NCBI GenBank assembly: GCA_041821315.1
Contig: JBGUEO010000009.1
Location: 72,499-136,498, forward strand
DNA from: DIGJ01 sp041821315
GTDB taxonomy: Bacteria > Bacillota > Clostridia > Lachnospirales > Lachnospiraceae
Reading direction: 5' to 3'
Length of the DNA stretch: 64,000 nucleotides
Part shown: in pieces, positions 26,732 to 35,288 of the stretch
Layout of the letters: every line of letters starts with the position of its first letter
How positions within the stretch are numbered: the first letter of the stretch is position 1
Translations under genes and position numbers: made by a program
The notes under the pieces: model-generated
The model's input: only the letters and a program-made list of their open reading frames with translations
What the model was told of the DNA's origin: nothing
The model's database searches: none

Positions 26732-27616
26732 TTAAGATTCTACCGTAACATTTGCAATTTTTTCATAATACTTAACTAAACTTGCATGATCTTCTTTTTC
26801 ATATCCGTCCGCTTTTAGTGCCTGCATCATCTCCATAACCTGTGAAGTAAGAGGAACTGGTGCTGTAACAGAATGTGCAGCATTTAAAGCATTCGTTAGA
26901 TCTTTGATATGCAGCTCGATACGAAAACCAGGTTTAAAGTTTCTACCAAGTACCATTGGTGCTTTTGCGTCTAAAACAGTAGATCCAGCTAACCCACCAC
27001 GAATTGCCTGATATACAAGTTCTGGGTCTGCGCCCGCTTTCTTTGCTAACGTAAGTGCCTCTGACATTGCAGCAATATTTAGTGCTACAATCATCTGATT
27101 CGAAAGCTTCGCGATATTACCTGCACCAAGTTCTCCAACATAAACGGTGGAACCAGCCATGACCATTAATACATCATAGTATTGATCGAATAATTCCTTT
27201 TTACCACCAACCATAACCGATAACGTTCCATCCACTGCTTTTGGCTCTCCACCACTTACTGGTGCATCTAGCATTTCAATTCCCTTTTTCGCAAGTTCAG
27301 CTCCAATTGCTTTGCTCTCCACTGGGTCAATGGAACTCATATCAATCAATACCGTGCCTTCTTTTGCTCCTTCGATTACTCCATCTTCGCCAAGTGCTAC
27401 TGCTCTTACATGAGGAGAATTTGGTAACATAGTGATAATAACATCACATTCTTTTGCTACTGCTGCTGCATTTTTGGCTTCCTTTGCTCCTAATACTGCT
27501 AGCTCTGCAACTGCTGCTTTATTAAAGTCACATACTACCAATTCATGTCCTGCTTTTAAAAGATTTTTACTCATAGGTTTTCCCATGATTCCAAGTCCAA
27601 TAAATCCTAATTTCAT
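26732..27616 (-). CDS. garR: Tartronate semialdehyde reductase (2-hydroxy-3-oxopropionate reductase)
   Basis: A 294-residue NAD(P)-dependent beta-hydroxyacid dehydrogenase, the same length as E. coli GarR. It reduces tartronate semialdehyde to D-glycerate. Motifs: Rossmann GFIGLGIMGKPMSKNL, the substrate loop DAPVSGGEPKAVDGTLSVMVGG and the catalytic lysine in GNIAKLSNQMIVALN. GGAGG lies 8 bases before the ATG at 27616; the upstream in-frame ATG at 27631 overlaps that site. It is the first gene of the seven-gene aldarate operon. Confidence 0.94.
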   Translation of the reverse strand: MKLGFIGLGIMGKPMSKNLLKAGHELVVCDFNKAAVAELAVLGAKEAKNAAAVAKECDVIITMLPNSPHVRAVALGEDGVIEGAKEGTVLIDMSSIDPVESKAIGAELAKKGIEMLDAPVSGGEPKAVDGTLSVMVGGKKELFDQYYDVLMVMAGSTVYVGELGAGNIAKLSNQMIVALNIAAMSEALTLAKKAGADPELVYQAIRGGLAGSTVLDAKAPMVLGRNFKPGFRIELHIKDLTNALNAAHSVTAPVPLTSQVMEMMQALKADGYEKEDHASLVKYYEKIANVTVES

Positions 27617-27995
27617 TCTAGTTACCTCCATTTTTAAATACTAAACCATAGGCTTTTTTTGCCCTTGCTCTATTTATGATTATAATCGTTGTGCATTTTG
27701 ATTACTATTGACAAAAAATATGATTTTTCACTGTGCAATTCTACGTTTTAACCACTCTTTCATAATTTGAAATTATTGTTTCATTAAAAATTTCATTTAT
27801 TAGAAATCATTTCACTAACCTTTCATAAATCAAAAACGAAACATGAATTCATTGATTATTTTCCATGTTTCGTTTACTATTTCATATTTTTTTATATTTT
27901 TTTTGACAAAAAATCACACAGTTACTTTCATTTCTTCCATGTCCAATGATTGAACACATTTTGCTACTCTATATTCCTTTAATAACAGAAATCTG
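27617..27995 (-). promoter_or_regulatory. Upstream region of the garR operon with TTTCA/TGAAA repeats
   Basis: This 379-bp AT-rich gap carries the control region of the garR operon. A TATAAT -10-like box lies at 27679-27684 (minus strand) without a good -35, as expected for an activated promoter. Several TTTCAT copies occur, including TTTCA-N5-TGAAA at 27758-27772 and TTTCAT at 27779, 27791 and 27821. Similar copies lie in front of the regulator and garK. They are candidate operators for the PrpR-like regulator. No -24/-12 sigma-54 promoter with correct spacing was found. Confidence 0.4.
27834..27875 (-). terminator. 12-bp inverted repeat: terminator of the AEC permease gene or an operator
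   Basis: Perfect arms AAACGAAACATG (27834-27845) and CATGTTTCGTTT (27864-27875) enclose an 18-base loop. On the minus strand the stem ends in GTTTTTGATTT, a modest U tract, about 120 bp after the permease stop. It could instead be a binding site, since GAAACAT resembles the nearby repeats. Confidence 0.5.
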
Positions 27996-28904
27996 CTATA
28001 AGAGCAACATCATACAAGGCACTGTAATTAATGATAACATGGTCGTTACAAATACACATTTAGATGCAAATTCAACATCTGCACCATACTTTGCTGCAAG
28101 AAGTGCAGTCGTTGTTCCAGCCGGCATAGAAGTTAAAATTAATGATACACCACGAGCAGTTTCATCAATTGGCAAAAGATGAAGCAGTGCTACGCATACT
28201 ACCGGAAGTATAATTAAACGTATTGCAGAAACAAATAAAACACCCGGTTCTATCACTGTTTTAATATTAACTTCTGCGAGTATAGCCCCCACAACGATCA
28301 TCGCCATTGGCGCTACCATATTTCCCATATTAGTGAGTGCTTTATCAAGTGGTAGTGGAAGACTAGTTCCACAAAAGGCACGGATTAAGCCTAAAAATAC
28401 TGCAATAATATTGGGGTTCAAGATTACATTTTTAACCTTCGTCTTAAAATCTGCGGTTGTAAATAGTGAAATTCCCGCAGACCACATGAAAATACGATTT
28501 GGTACGATTGCAATCGAAGCATAAAACAATCCCAAGTTGCCATAAATTCCTTCTGTCATTGGCAAACCAGCAAATCCAGCATTATTTATCAATGTTGCAT
28601 ACTGCATAATGCTTCTCTTTCCAAATGGAAATCCACGATAAATTATTTTTCCCAACAACATAGAAAAGAAACATATACCAAATGATACCATTAATATTGT
28701 CATCGCCTGCTTCATCATATTCCATGTTAAGTTTTGATTAAATGACTGAAATACCATGCAGGGCATAATAATTTGTAAAACAAAGTCGATAAATTTAGAT
28801 TGATTCTCTTTTGTAATAATTTCTTTTTTCTTTGCAAACATGCCTGCCAACAGATAGATTAGTAATACAATTTGCAAACTCATCATGTTCCAAAATACGT
28901 CCAA
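27996..28904 (-). CDS. AEC-family (auxin efflux carrier-like) permease
   Basis: A 302-residue membrane protein with about ten spans. The N-terminus (LQIVLLIYLLAGMFAKKKEIITKENQSKFIDFVLQIIMPCMVF) and the conserved LINNAGFAGLPMTEGIYG mark the AEC family. Members of this family in bacteria carry carboxylates such as malate. I use the TTG at 28904, 5 bases after AGGAGG, since the ATG at 28922 lies ahead of that site. Between the regulator and garR, it may carry aldarate or a related organic acid; the direction is unknown. Confidence 0.85.
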   Translation of the reverse strand: MDVFWNMMSLQIVLLIYLLAGMFAKKKEIITKENQSKFIDFVLQIIMPCMVFQSFNQNLTWNMMKQAMTILMVSFGICFFSMLLGKIIYRGFPFGKRSIMQYATLINNAGFAGLPMTEGIYGNLGLFYASIAIVPNRIFMWSAGISLFTTADFKTKVKNVILNPNIIAVFLGLIRAFCGTSLPLPLDKALTNMGNMVAPMAMIVVGAILAEVNIKTVIEPGVLFVSAIRLIILPVVCVALLHLLPIDETARGVSLILTSMPAGTTTALLAAKYGADVEFASKCVFVTTMLSLITVPCMMLLL

Positions 28905-28981
28905 ACGCTTCCTCCTACACAATATTCAAATATAGTTTTGTCTTTGGTTCAAGAAATTCAATTGTTTCCTTCGCGGTTTTT

Positions 28982-30895
28982 CTATACATCAAAAGTTCCT
29001 GTAATACCATATTTTTTCATATGACGCCATAACGTAGTTTTACTAATTCCAAGTTCCTTGGCTACAAGCGCACGATCGCCTCCATGTTTTTCTAACGTCT
29101 TTATTAATTCCTGTGCCTTTGGATTCTTGTAAATCACTTTTTTCTCTTCCCCATCCACCGTTTGTATCAATGGATATAAATCTGCTAACAATTTTTCCAC
29201 ATAGTCTGCATCAATACTTCTGCGTTTTGCTGTCAAAATCATACGATCCATAAAACTTTCTACCTGCACTAAATTACCACTCCAATAATATCGAAGCAAA
29301 ACATCTTTTGCTGCAGTTGTCAGAACATGATATCTAGAATACTTATCTAGAACTTTTTTCATTTCTTGATAAATTAATTTTTCCAAATCCTCCGGTCGAC
29401 TTCGAAGTGGCGGAATCGTAATGCAAAGGCCATTTAAAAGATAATACAAATCTTCTCGAAAGGTTTCCATCTTTACCATCTCATATAGATTCGCATTGGT
29501 AGTCGCAATAATTCTTGTATCCAAAGTCATAGCCTTTTCAATATCATTTTTAGTTAAAATTTGATCTTTTATCGCCCGATAGAGCTTATACTGCATTCGT
29601 TTTCCCAGCCGTTCTATCTCACCTAGAAGAACCGTTCCATGCTTTGCAGTCCCTAATGCACCTAATTTATTTTCATCACTATCCGCCTCTTCAAAAGCAC
29701 CAAACAAAATCTTTTCCTGCATTTCTTCGGTCAAGTCATTGCAATTAATGCTAATAAAAGGCGAACTTTTACGCAAACTAGTATTATGAATCGCCTCTGC
29801 CATTCGTTCTTTTTCTGTTCCAACTTCTCCATATATCAATATTGAACGATTGGACATCGCATATATTTTTGCCAGCTCCACACACTCATGCATTTTCTTG
29901 CTTTTATAGAGTAGATTATGAAAATTACCTTTTGCAACAAAACCATGCAGATACATTTCACGCATCGTTTCTGCTTCTTTTTGTTCTGGTTTTTTTACAA
30001 TATTGCAAGAGAAAATTGCCCCATCAATAACCCCCTCTATTGAAACAGCTGCAAGCATAAATACAACTGCAGTCTCCTTAATACGAATAAAGCTACTATA
30101 TATCTCATCTTCTCCACATAATACGCTTTGTACCTTGCGTTCATCGATTCCCTCAATTACTTCTGATATTTTTTTCCCAATTAACTCTGATTTATTTAGC
30201 AAGAACAATTTTTCTATAATTCGATTAGCATTTATGATTTCCCCCGCTATATTCAAGCGTACAATACCACTAAAGGAATTATCAAGCATTGCTTCCATTT
30301 GTGCATTATGCTTTTTCTCGACATTTGCAGCATAGGCAGCTTTTTGAGCAATTTGAATTGCCTCTCGGATTGAGTCTTCGGTTGCCTCTAAAAATAGGCT
30401 TGAAATTTCAGCTTCTTTCGCTGCCATTATAACCGTATCTCCACCTATAATAACATCTACTTTATCTGCAATTGCCTGATCTGCAGCTGTCTGTATTTTT
30501 TCTTCCGTATCTCCAAGGTAAGTGATTAGTTCAACCTGAAAAAGCTGATTAAAGTAATTCGTATTCGAAAACATATTACTAAAACCAACCAAAGCAATCT
30601 TTGGATTTTCTTTTTTTACCAGTTTTTTTGCTTTCATCACCAATAGTCCAAGCTCTTGCCCTGTGAGTATAATATCAATTACCGTTACATTGGTGTAGCG
30701 TTTTATCATAAGTGCTTGATAGCCTCTTGCGATGATAATAGAAGCACCTTTGGCAACTGCCATTCTTGCTTCACTCACCGAATTTGCCGTTTTTATGCTT
30801 TTTATTTCATCAATACGATAGCCTTCTCTCTCTACTAATGCTCTTGCCTCTTGTGCCATATGTTCGCGAGGCAATAATAATGCAATTCCTGACAT
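28982..30895 (-). CDS. PrpR-like regulator with a degenerate AAA+ domain
   Basis: A 637-residue protein. An N-terminal PrpR_N sensor domain (about 1-185; MAVAKGASIIIARGYQALMIKRYTNVTVIDI, VIIGGDTVIMAAKE) is followed by a PAS-like domain (about 200-300), an AAA+ domain (about 330-550) and a Fis-type helix-turn-helix (about 590-631). The AAA+ domain looks dead. Walker A is GEVGTEKE instead of GESGTGKE, Walker B is VLLGEI instead of LLDEI, the GAFTGA loop is replaced by FGAFEEADSDENK, and the arginine finger in FREDLYYLLN reads Leu. It therefore probably acts on ordinary promoters, like TyrR-type proteins, controlling the aldarate genes beside it. Its ligand is likely an aldarate or a pathway intermediate. 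Confidence 0.85.
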   Translation of the reverse strand: MSGIALLLPREHMAQEARALVEREGYRIDEIKSIKTANSVSEARMAVAKGASIIIARGYQALMIKRYTNVTVIDIILTGQELGLLVMKAKKLVKKENPKIALVGFSNMFSNTNYFNQLFQVELITYLGDTEEKIQTAADQAIADKVDVIIGGDTVIMAAKEAEISSLFLEATEDSIREAIQIAQKAAYAANVEKKHNAQMEAMLDNSFSGIVRLNIAGEIINANRIIEKLFLLNKSELIGKKISEVIEGIDERKVQSVLCGEDEIYSSFIRIKETAVVFMLAAVSIEGVIDGAIFSCNIVKKPEQKEAETMREMYLHGFVAKGNFHNLLYKSKKMHECVELAKIYAMSNRSILIYGEVGTEKERMAEAIHNTSLRKSSPFISINCNDLTEEMQEKILFGAFEEADSDENKLGALGTAKHGTVLLGEIERLGKRMQYKLYRAIKDQILTKNDIEKAMTLDTRIIATTNANLYEMVKMETFREDLYYLLNGLCITIPPLRSRPEDLEKLIYQEMKKVLDKYSRYHVLTTAAKDVLLRYYWSGNLVQVESFMDRMILTAKRRSIDADYVEKLLADLYPLIQTVDGEEKKVIYKNPKAQELIKTLEKHGGDRALVAKELGISKTTLWRHMKKYGITGTFDV

Positions 30896-31217
30896 CTCCC
30901 TCTCCTTTCGAACGGTTACTCTAAATATGTTTCATTATAACAGTATCTTATATTATTTCAACTTTAAAAAAAAGAATATGCTTTTTTAAAAACTTCATTT
31001 TCTTCCCCTTATTGAACGTTTCATTTCATATTGAAATCATTTTCTCCGTTTTAATTTCAATCTTTGCACTTTAACTATTTTACCGAAATATTACGATCAT
31101 TTTTGTTTTTATTTTCCATAGTACTAGACTCTTTTATTTTCTATAATACTTCTATAAACTAAAATACTTATAATAATCCTAAAAATAAAAGAATCTTTAA
31201 TTCCAAAGGAGCACTTT
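30896..31217. promoter_or_regulatory. Divergent control region between the PrpR-like regulator and garK
   Basis: A 322-bp AT-rich gap. It holds GTTTCAT at about 30931 and 31019 and a palindromic TTTCA-TAT-TGAAA at 31024-31036, the same motif as before garR. Several TATAAT-like boxes (for example near 31168) lie before garK, but no confident -35 pairs with them. No ORF or RNA gene was recognised. Confidence 0.4.
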
Positions 31218-32354
31218 ATGAAAAACGCCTTGAAAAAATGCATTGTAATCCCAGACTCGTTCAAAGGAACCCTTAGCTCATTCGAAGTGTGTCGCATTAT
31301 GAAAGAACAAATTAAGTCCTTGCAAAAAGATTGCGATGTTATAACAATCCCAGTTGCCGATGGTGGAGAAGGAACCGTTGATTGTTTCCTGCATGCACTT
31401 AAAAATGCAAGAAAAATTCAAATAACCGCCACTGGCCCTTATGGTGAACCGGTTTCTTGCTACTATGCAAGACATGAAAATACAGCAATTATCGAAATGG
31501 CGCAAACGGCAGGTCTCCCTCTCGTAGAAGGAAACTTAAATCCTGCAAAAACAACAACATATGGAACTGGAGAAATGATTGCACATGCTGTGAGAAATGA
31601 TTGTACTGAAATCATCATTGGTCTTGGTGGAAGTTGTACCAACGATGCAGGCGTGGGCGCTGCACGAGCGCTTGGTGTTATATTTTATAATGAACTTGGA
31701 CATTCATTTATTCCAGAAGGTGATACACTTGCGCAAATTAAATCATTTGACATTTCAAAGGCAAACCAGTTTTTAAAAAAATGCTGCGTTACCGCTATGT
31801 GCGATATTGATAATCCAATGTTTGGAAAATCAGGTGCTGCTTATATCTTTGCCCCACAAAAAGGTGCCGATACCAAAATGGTTAAATTACTTGACAAAAA
31901 CTTAGAATCCTTATCAAACACCATAGAAACTTGCTTAGGCCGTGATGTTTCAAAAATACCTGGTGCTGGTGCAGCAGGTGCAATGGGTGCAGGAATTGTA
32001 GCTTTTCTAGGTGGTTCATTGAAATCTGGAATAGATACCGTCTTAGATATTGTTGATTTTAATGAATTATTAAATGATACCGATATTGTCTTTACCGGAG
32101 AGGGAAAAATAGATAGTCAGAGCATTCGCGGAAAAGTAGTAATTGGAATCGCGAAACGAGCAAAAAAGAAAAATATACCAGTTATTACCGTTGTAGGTGC
32201 AATTGGTGAAGGTGCCGAAAAAGCTTATGATTTAGGTGTTTCCGCTATCTTTAGTATCAATCGTACTGCAACTGCATTTGAAGAAGCACGTCATCACAGT
32301 AAGGAAAATTTGGCAGGAACTATGGATAGTATCATCCGAACACTGTGCATTTGA
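31218..32354 (+). CDS. garK: Glycerate 2-kinase
   Basis: A 378-residue GarK/GlxK-family kinase. It phosphorylates D-glycerate to 2-phosphoglycerate, the final step joining the aldarate pathway to glycolysis. Motifs: IPDSFKGTLSSFEVC, VADGGEGTVDCFLHA, IGLGGSCTNDAGVGAARALG, GAGAAGAMGAGIVAFLGG and DIVFTGEGKIDSQSIRGK. AAAGGAG precedes the ATG. It is transcribed away from the rest of the locus across the shared control region. Confidence 0.94.
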   Translation: MKNALKKCIVIPDSFKGTLSSFEVCRIMKEQIKSLQKDCDVITIPVADGGEGTVDCFLHALKNARKIQITATGPYGEPVSCYYARHENTAIIEMAQTAGLPLVEGNLNPAKTTTYGTGEMIAHAVRNDCTEIIIGLGGSCTNDAGVGAARALGVIFYNELGHSFIPEGDTLAQIKSFDISKANQFLKKCCVTAMCDIDNPMFGKSGAAYIFAPQKGADTKMVKLLDKNLESLSNTIETCLGRDVSKIPGAGAAGAMGAGIVAFLGGSLKSGIDTVLDIVDFNELLNDTDIVFTGEGKIDSQSIRGKVVIGIAKRAKKKNIPVITVVGAIGEGAEKAYDLGVSAIFSINRTATAFEEARHHSKENLAGTMDSIIRTLCI

Positions 32355-32356
32355 AT

Positions 32357-32734
32357 AAATTCTGATTTAGGAGAGCAACAGACGTAGAAAAATCTTGAAA
32401 ACGGGCGCTATCAAAGATGCTACAAAGGTATCTATATATTTGAATCAAAATAGGAATGGACACTTGAAAATCAATCGTCCATTCCCATTTTGATTCAACC
32501 GTAAGGTATTGGAGCATCTTTTTTTGCTGATTTTCTAAGACATTTTGCGGTTGGATTTAACCATAAATACAGAATTTATCGGATAGGTTGCTTTCTTCTT
32601 AATAGGACAAAATGAACTGTAAATTTTGTATTTGACGATTGAAACAGACAGCGTAAAATTTTCAATCGTCAGCAAAAACAGTTCAATTACCTACCCCTGT
32701 TTTTGCGTCCGTTGACCCCTTTAAACCAGAATTT
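32357..32734. mobile_element. Possible MITE-like element with imperfect terminal inverted repeats
   Basis: The 366-bp gap between garK and nrdD has no gene. Its ends are imperfect inverted copies: 32357-32384 (AAATTCTGATTTAGGAG...GACG) and, inverted, 32706-32734 (AAATTCTGGTTTAAAGG...GACG), agreeing at about 21 of 28 positions with one gap. Inside are three strong hairpins: arms 32440-32460/32478-32498, 32634-32644/32660-32670 and 32672-32681/32697-32706. The right repeat includes the last codons and stop of nrdD. This layout recalls a small non-autonomous element, but no second copy or clear target duplication is visible here. Confidence 0.4.
32416..32525 (+). terminator. Long hairpin terminator downstream of garK
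   Basis: A large stem: outer GATGCT (32416-32421) with AGCATC (32513-32518), inner 21-base arms 32440-32460 and 32478-32498 with one mismatch, followed by seven T. It should end the garK transcript. It also forms the left half of the element described for this gap. Confidence 0.75.
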
Positions 32735-35132
32735 GCTTCGTCTCCACATATTCCTTGATTTTTGGTACCGATGCGTGACTGTAAGATTCTTCTCCATTAA
32801 TAACTATGAGGGTTGGTGCTTGGCGTATCCCATATTGTTCAACTAAATCGCTATTTTCTTCTGCAAATGCCGTTTTATATGAAATATTTGCATCATCAAG
32901 AATTTCCTTAGCCGTTCTACAATTTGGACAAGTCTTGGTAATCACTAATATATGATTTGTCACATCATCAGAACATACACGCAAACTTTCTTCTCTTACT
33001 GATTTTTTTGGCATTTGTGGCACTTTAGCCATCTTCACACGTCTTTCCGTCTTTAACTTTGAGTTATTAATATCATATAATTTTCGTTCCTTAAATTCTT
33101 CGCTCTTCCCTTCATTCCAATTCTTTACTGGTCGATAGTATCCCGTGATACGGCTATAAACCTCTGTCACTGCTCCACACTCTGGGCAACTATAATATTC
33201 TCCTGCAATATAACCATGGTTTTTACAAATAGAATAGGTTGGCGATATCGTATAATACGGAAGCTTATAATTTTCAGCAATCTTTTTCACTAGGGTTGCT
33301 GCTGCCTTCCACGAAGGCATTTTTTCCCCTAAAAACGCATGGAATACAGTTCCTGACGTATAAAGTGTCTGTAGATCATCTTGTATATCTAGTGCTTCAA
33401 AAATATCGTCGGTAAACCCAACTGGCAAGTGAGAACTATTTGTATAATATGGCGTTTTATTATCATTACAAGCAGTTTTTATATGTGGAAACTGTTCCAC
33501 GTCATGTTTTGCCAAACGATACGTCGTTGACTCTGCTGGTGTAGCCTCTAAATTGTATAAATCGCCAAACTCTTCTTGATAATCAGACAACCGTTTTCTC
33601 ATATGATTGAGCACATCTTTTGCAAATTGCTGTGTCTTATCATGCGTCATATCTTCCTTAAGCCAGGCTGCATTCAATCCAACTTCATTCATACCAATTA
33701 TACCAATGGTTGAAAAATGATTATTAAAGCTGCCTAAATACCGTTTTGTATATGGATACAACCCTTCTTCTAAAAGTCTTGAAATAATAGTACGTTTTGT
33801 CTTAAGCGAACGTGCCGATATATCCATCATTTTATCAAGACGCTTATAAAATTCTTCCGCTGTTGCTGAAAGATATGCAATACGTGGAAGATTAATTGTG
33901 ACAACCCCCACTGACCCGGTACTTTCCCCACTACCAAAAAATCCTCCTGATTTTTTACGAAGTTCGCGAAGATCCAGACGTAGTCGACAGCACATACTTC
34001 GAACATCATTTGGTTCCATCTCACTATTGATATAATTTGAAAAATATGGCGTTCCGTATTTTGAAGTCATCTCAAATAACAATTTGTTATTTTCCGTTTC
34101 AGACCAGTCAAAATCTTTGGTAATCGAATACGTTGGTATTGGATATTGGAAGCCTCTTCCGTTCGCATCTCCCTCTATCATAATTTCGATGAACGCTTTA
34201 TTTACCAAATCCATTTCCACTTTGCAATCTTTATATTTAAAATCCATTTCTTTTCCGCCAACAATTGCATATTGCTCCGCCAAATCTCCTGGCACCGTCC
34301 AATCAAGTGTAATATTTGAAAATGGTGCTTGTGTTCCCCATCGACTCGGTGTATTTACTCCAAAGATAAAAGATTCCACGCATTTTTTAACCTGATTAAA
34401 ACTCAGATTATCAACCTTAACAAACGGAGCTAAATAGGTATCAAACGAAGAAAAGGCTTGTGCGCCTGCCCATTCATTTTGCATAATTCCCAAAAAGTTA
34501 ACCATTTGATTACAAAGGGTTGCAAGATGAGCCGCTGGTGCTGAGGTTATCTTGCCTGGAACTCCTCCAAGACCGTCTTGAATCAATTGTTTTAGGGACC
34601 ATCCTGCACAATATCCCGTGAGCATGGACAAATCATGAATATGTATATCGGCATTACGATGCGCATTGGCAATTTCTTCATCATAGATTTCTGATAACCA
34701 GTAATTTGCAGTAATTGCTCCTGAGTTACTTAAAATCAATCCACCCACGGAATAGGTTACTGTTGAATTTTCTTTTACACGCCAATCCGATAAATGCACA
34801 TAATTATCTACAATTTCTTTATAATCTAAAATAGTTGATTTCATATTACGAATCTTTTCTCTTTGCTTGCGATACAAAATATAAGCTTTGGCAACATCTG
34901 CATATCCAGATTCTTCCAATATCACCTCAACACTATCCTGAATATCTTCCACATAAGCCATAGAATTTTTAATTCTTCCTTCATAATGAGCCGTAGCTTT
35001 TAGTGTTAGCAAATCAATAATGCTCTTATTATATTGTTTATTCTGTGCTTCAAATGCTTTTGTAATCGCTGCATTTATTTTATTAAGATCAAAATCAACA
35101 ATCGTTCCATCTCTTTTTATTACTTGGTACAT
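32721..35132 (-). CDS. nrdD: Anaerobic ribonucleoside-triphosphate reductase with C-terminal redoxin domain
   Basis: An 803-residue class III ribonucleotide reductase. An ATP-cone starts the protein (MYQVIKRDGTIVDFDLNKINAAI). The catalytic barrel follows, then a Cys-containing zinc module (ICKNHGYIAGEYYSCPECG), and the glycyl-radical site RITGYYRP with Gly about 664. After a linker, residues about 726-803 form a glutaredoxin/thioredoxin-like domain with CPNC (Cys 735 and 738) and the cis-proline segment RQAPTLIV. The extra domain suggests thiol-based reduction rather than formate, as in the NrdD groups that use a redoxin. AGAGGGGG precedes the ATG. NrdR boxes lie upstream. The last codons overlap the right repeat of the element at 32.4-32.7 kb. 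Confidence 0.95.
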   Translation of the reverse strand: MYQVIKRDGTIVDFDLNKINAAITKAFEAQNKQYNKSIIDLLTLKATAHYEGRIKNSMAYVEDIQDSVEVILEESGYADVAKAYILYRKQREKIRNMKSTILDYKEIVDNYVHLSDWRVKENSTVTYSVGGLILSNSGAITANYWLSEIYDEEIANAHRNADIHIHDLSMLTGYCAGWSLKQLIQDGLGGVPGKITSAPAAHLATLCNQMVNFLGIMQNEWAGAQAFSSFDTYLAPFVKVDNLSFNQVKKCVESFIFGVNTPSRWGTQAPFSNITLDWTVPGDLAEQYAIVGGKEMDFKYKDCKVEMDLVNKAFIEIMIEGDANGRGFQYPIPTYSITKDFDWSETENNKLLFEMTSKYGTPYFSNYINSEMEPNDVRSMCCRLRLDLRELRKKSGGFFGSGESTGSVGVVTINLPRIAYLSATAEEFYKRLDKMMDISARSLKTKRTIISRLLEEGLYPYTKRYLGSFNNHFSTIGIIGMNEVGLNAAWLKEDMTHDKTQQFAKDVLNHMRKRLSDYQEEFGDLYNLEATPAESTTYRLAKHDVEQFPHIKTACNDNKTPYYTNSSHLPVGFTDDIFEALDIQDDLQTLYTSGTVFHAFLGEKMPSWKAAATLVKKIAENYKLPYYTISPTYSICKNHGYIAGEYYSCPECGAVTEVYSRITGYYRPVKNWNEGKSEEFKERKLYDINNSKLKTERRVKMAKVPQMPKKSVREESLRVCSDDVTNHILVITKTCPNCRTAKEILDDANISYKTAFAEENSDLVEQYGIRQAPTLIVINGEESYSHASVPKIKEYVETKQILV

Positions 35133-35185
35133 ACAAATCCCCCTCTATTCGTTTTATGCTAAGTTTATTTACATCTTTACTAAAT

Positions 35186-35214
35186 ACAGTAGCATATGTA
35201 AGAATTATTGTCAA
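35186..35214 (-). promoter_or_regulatory. Sigma-A promoter of nrdD
   Basis: On the minus strand TTGACA (35209-35214) is followed after 17 bases by TACTGT (35186-35191). It lies just downstream of the NrdR boxes and about 55 bp before the nrdD start. Confidence 0.6.
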
Positions 35215-35220
35215 TACAAA

Positions 35221-35267
35221 ACACAATATATAGTATCAATTTTGCTTATACGTACTAAATGTCGTTA
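35221..35267 (-). promoter_or_regulatory. NrdR box pair upstream of nrdD
   Basis: ACACAATATATAGTAT at 35221-35236 matches the NrdR consensus (acaCwAtATaTwGtgt) at 15 of 16 positions. A second, weaker box starts exactly 31 bp further (35252-35267), the usual helical phasing for NrdR pairs. Both sit just upstream of the -35 box, so NrdR would repress nrdD when dATP is plentiful. The nrdR gene itself is not in the window. Confidence 0.72.
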
Positions 35268-35288
35268 AAATGCACATTTATAGTATAT

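Noticed and set aside
27640..27700. GG...GC pair near 27652-27663 resembling a -24/-12 sigma-54 promoter before garR
   Set aside because: The spacing is one base short of the strict sigma-54 distance, and the regulator lacks the GAFTGA loop.
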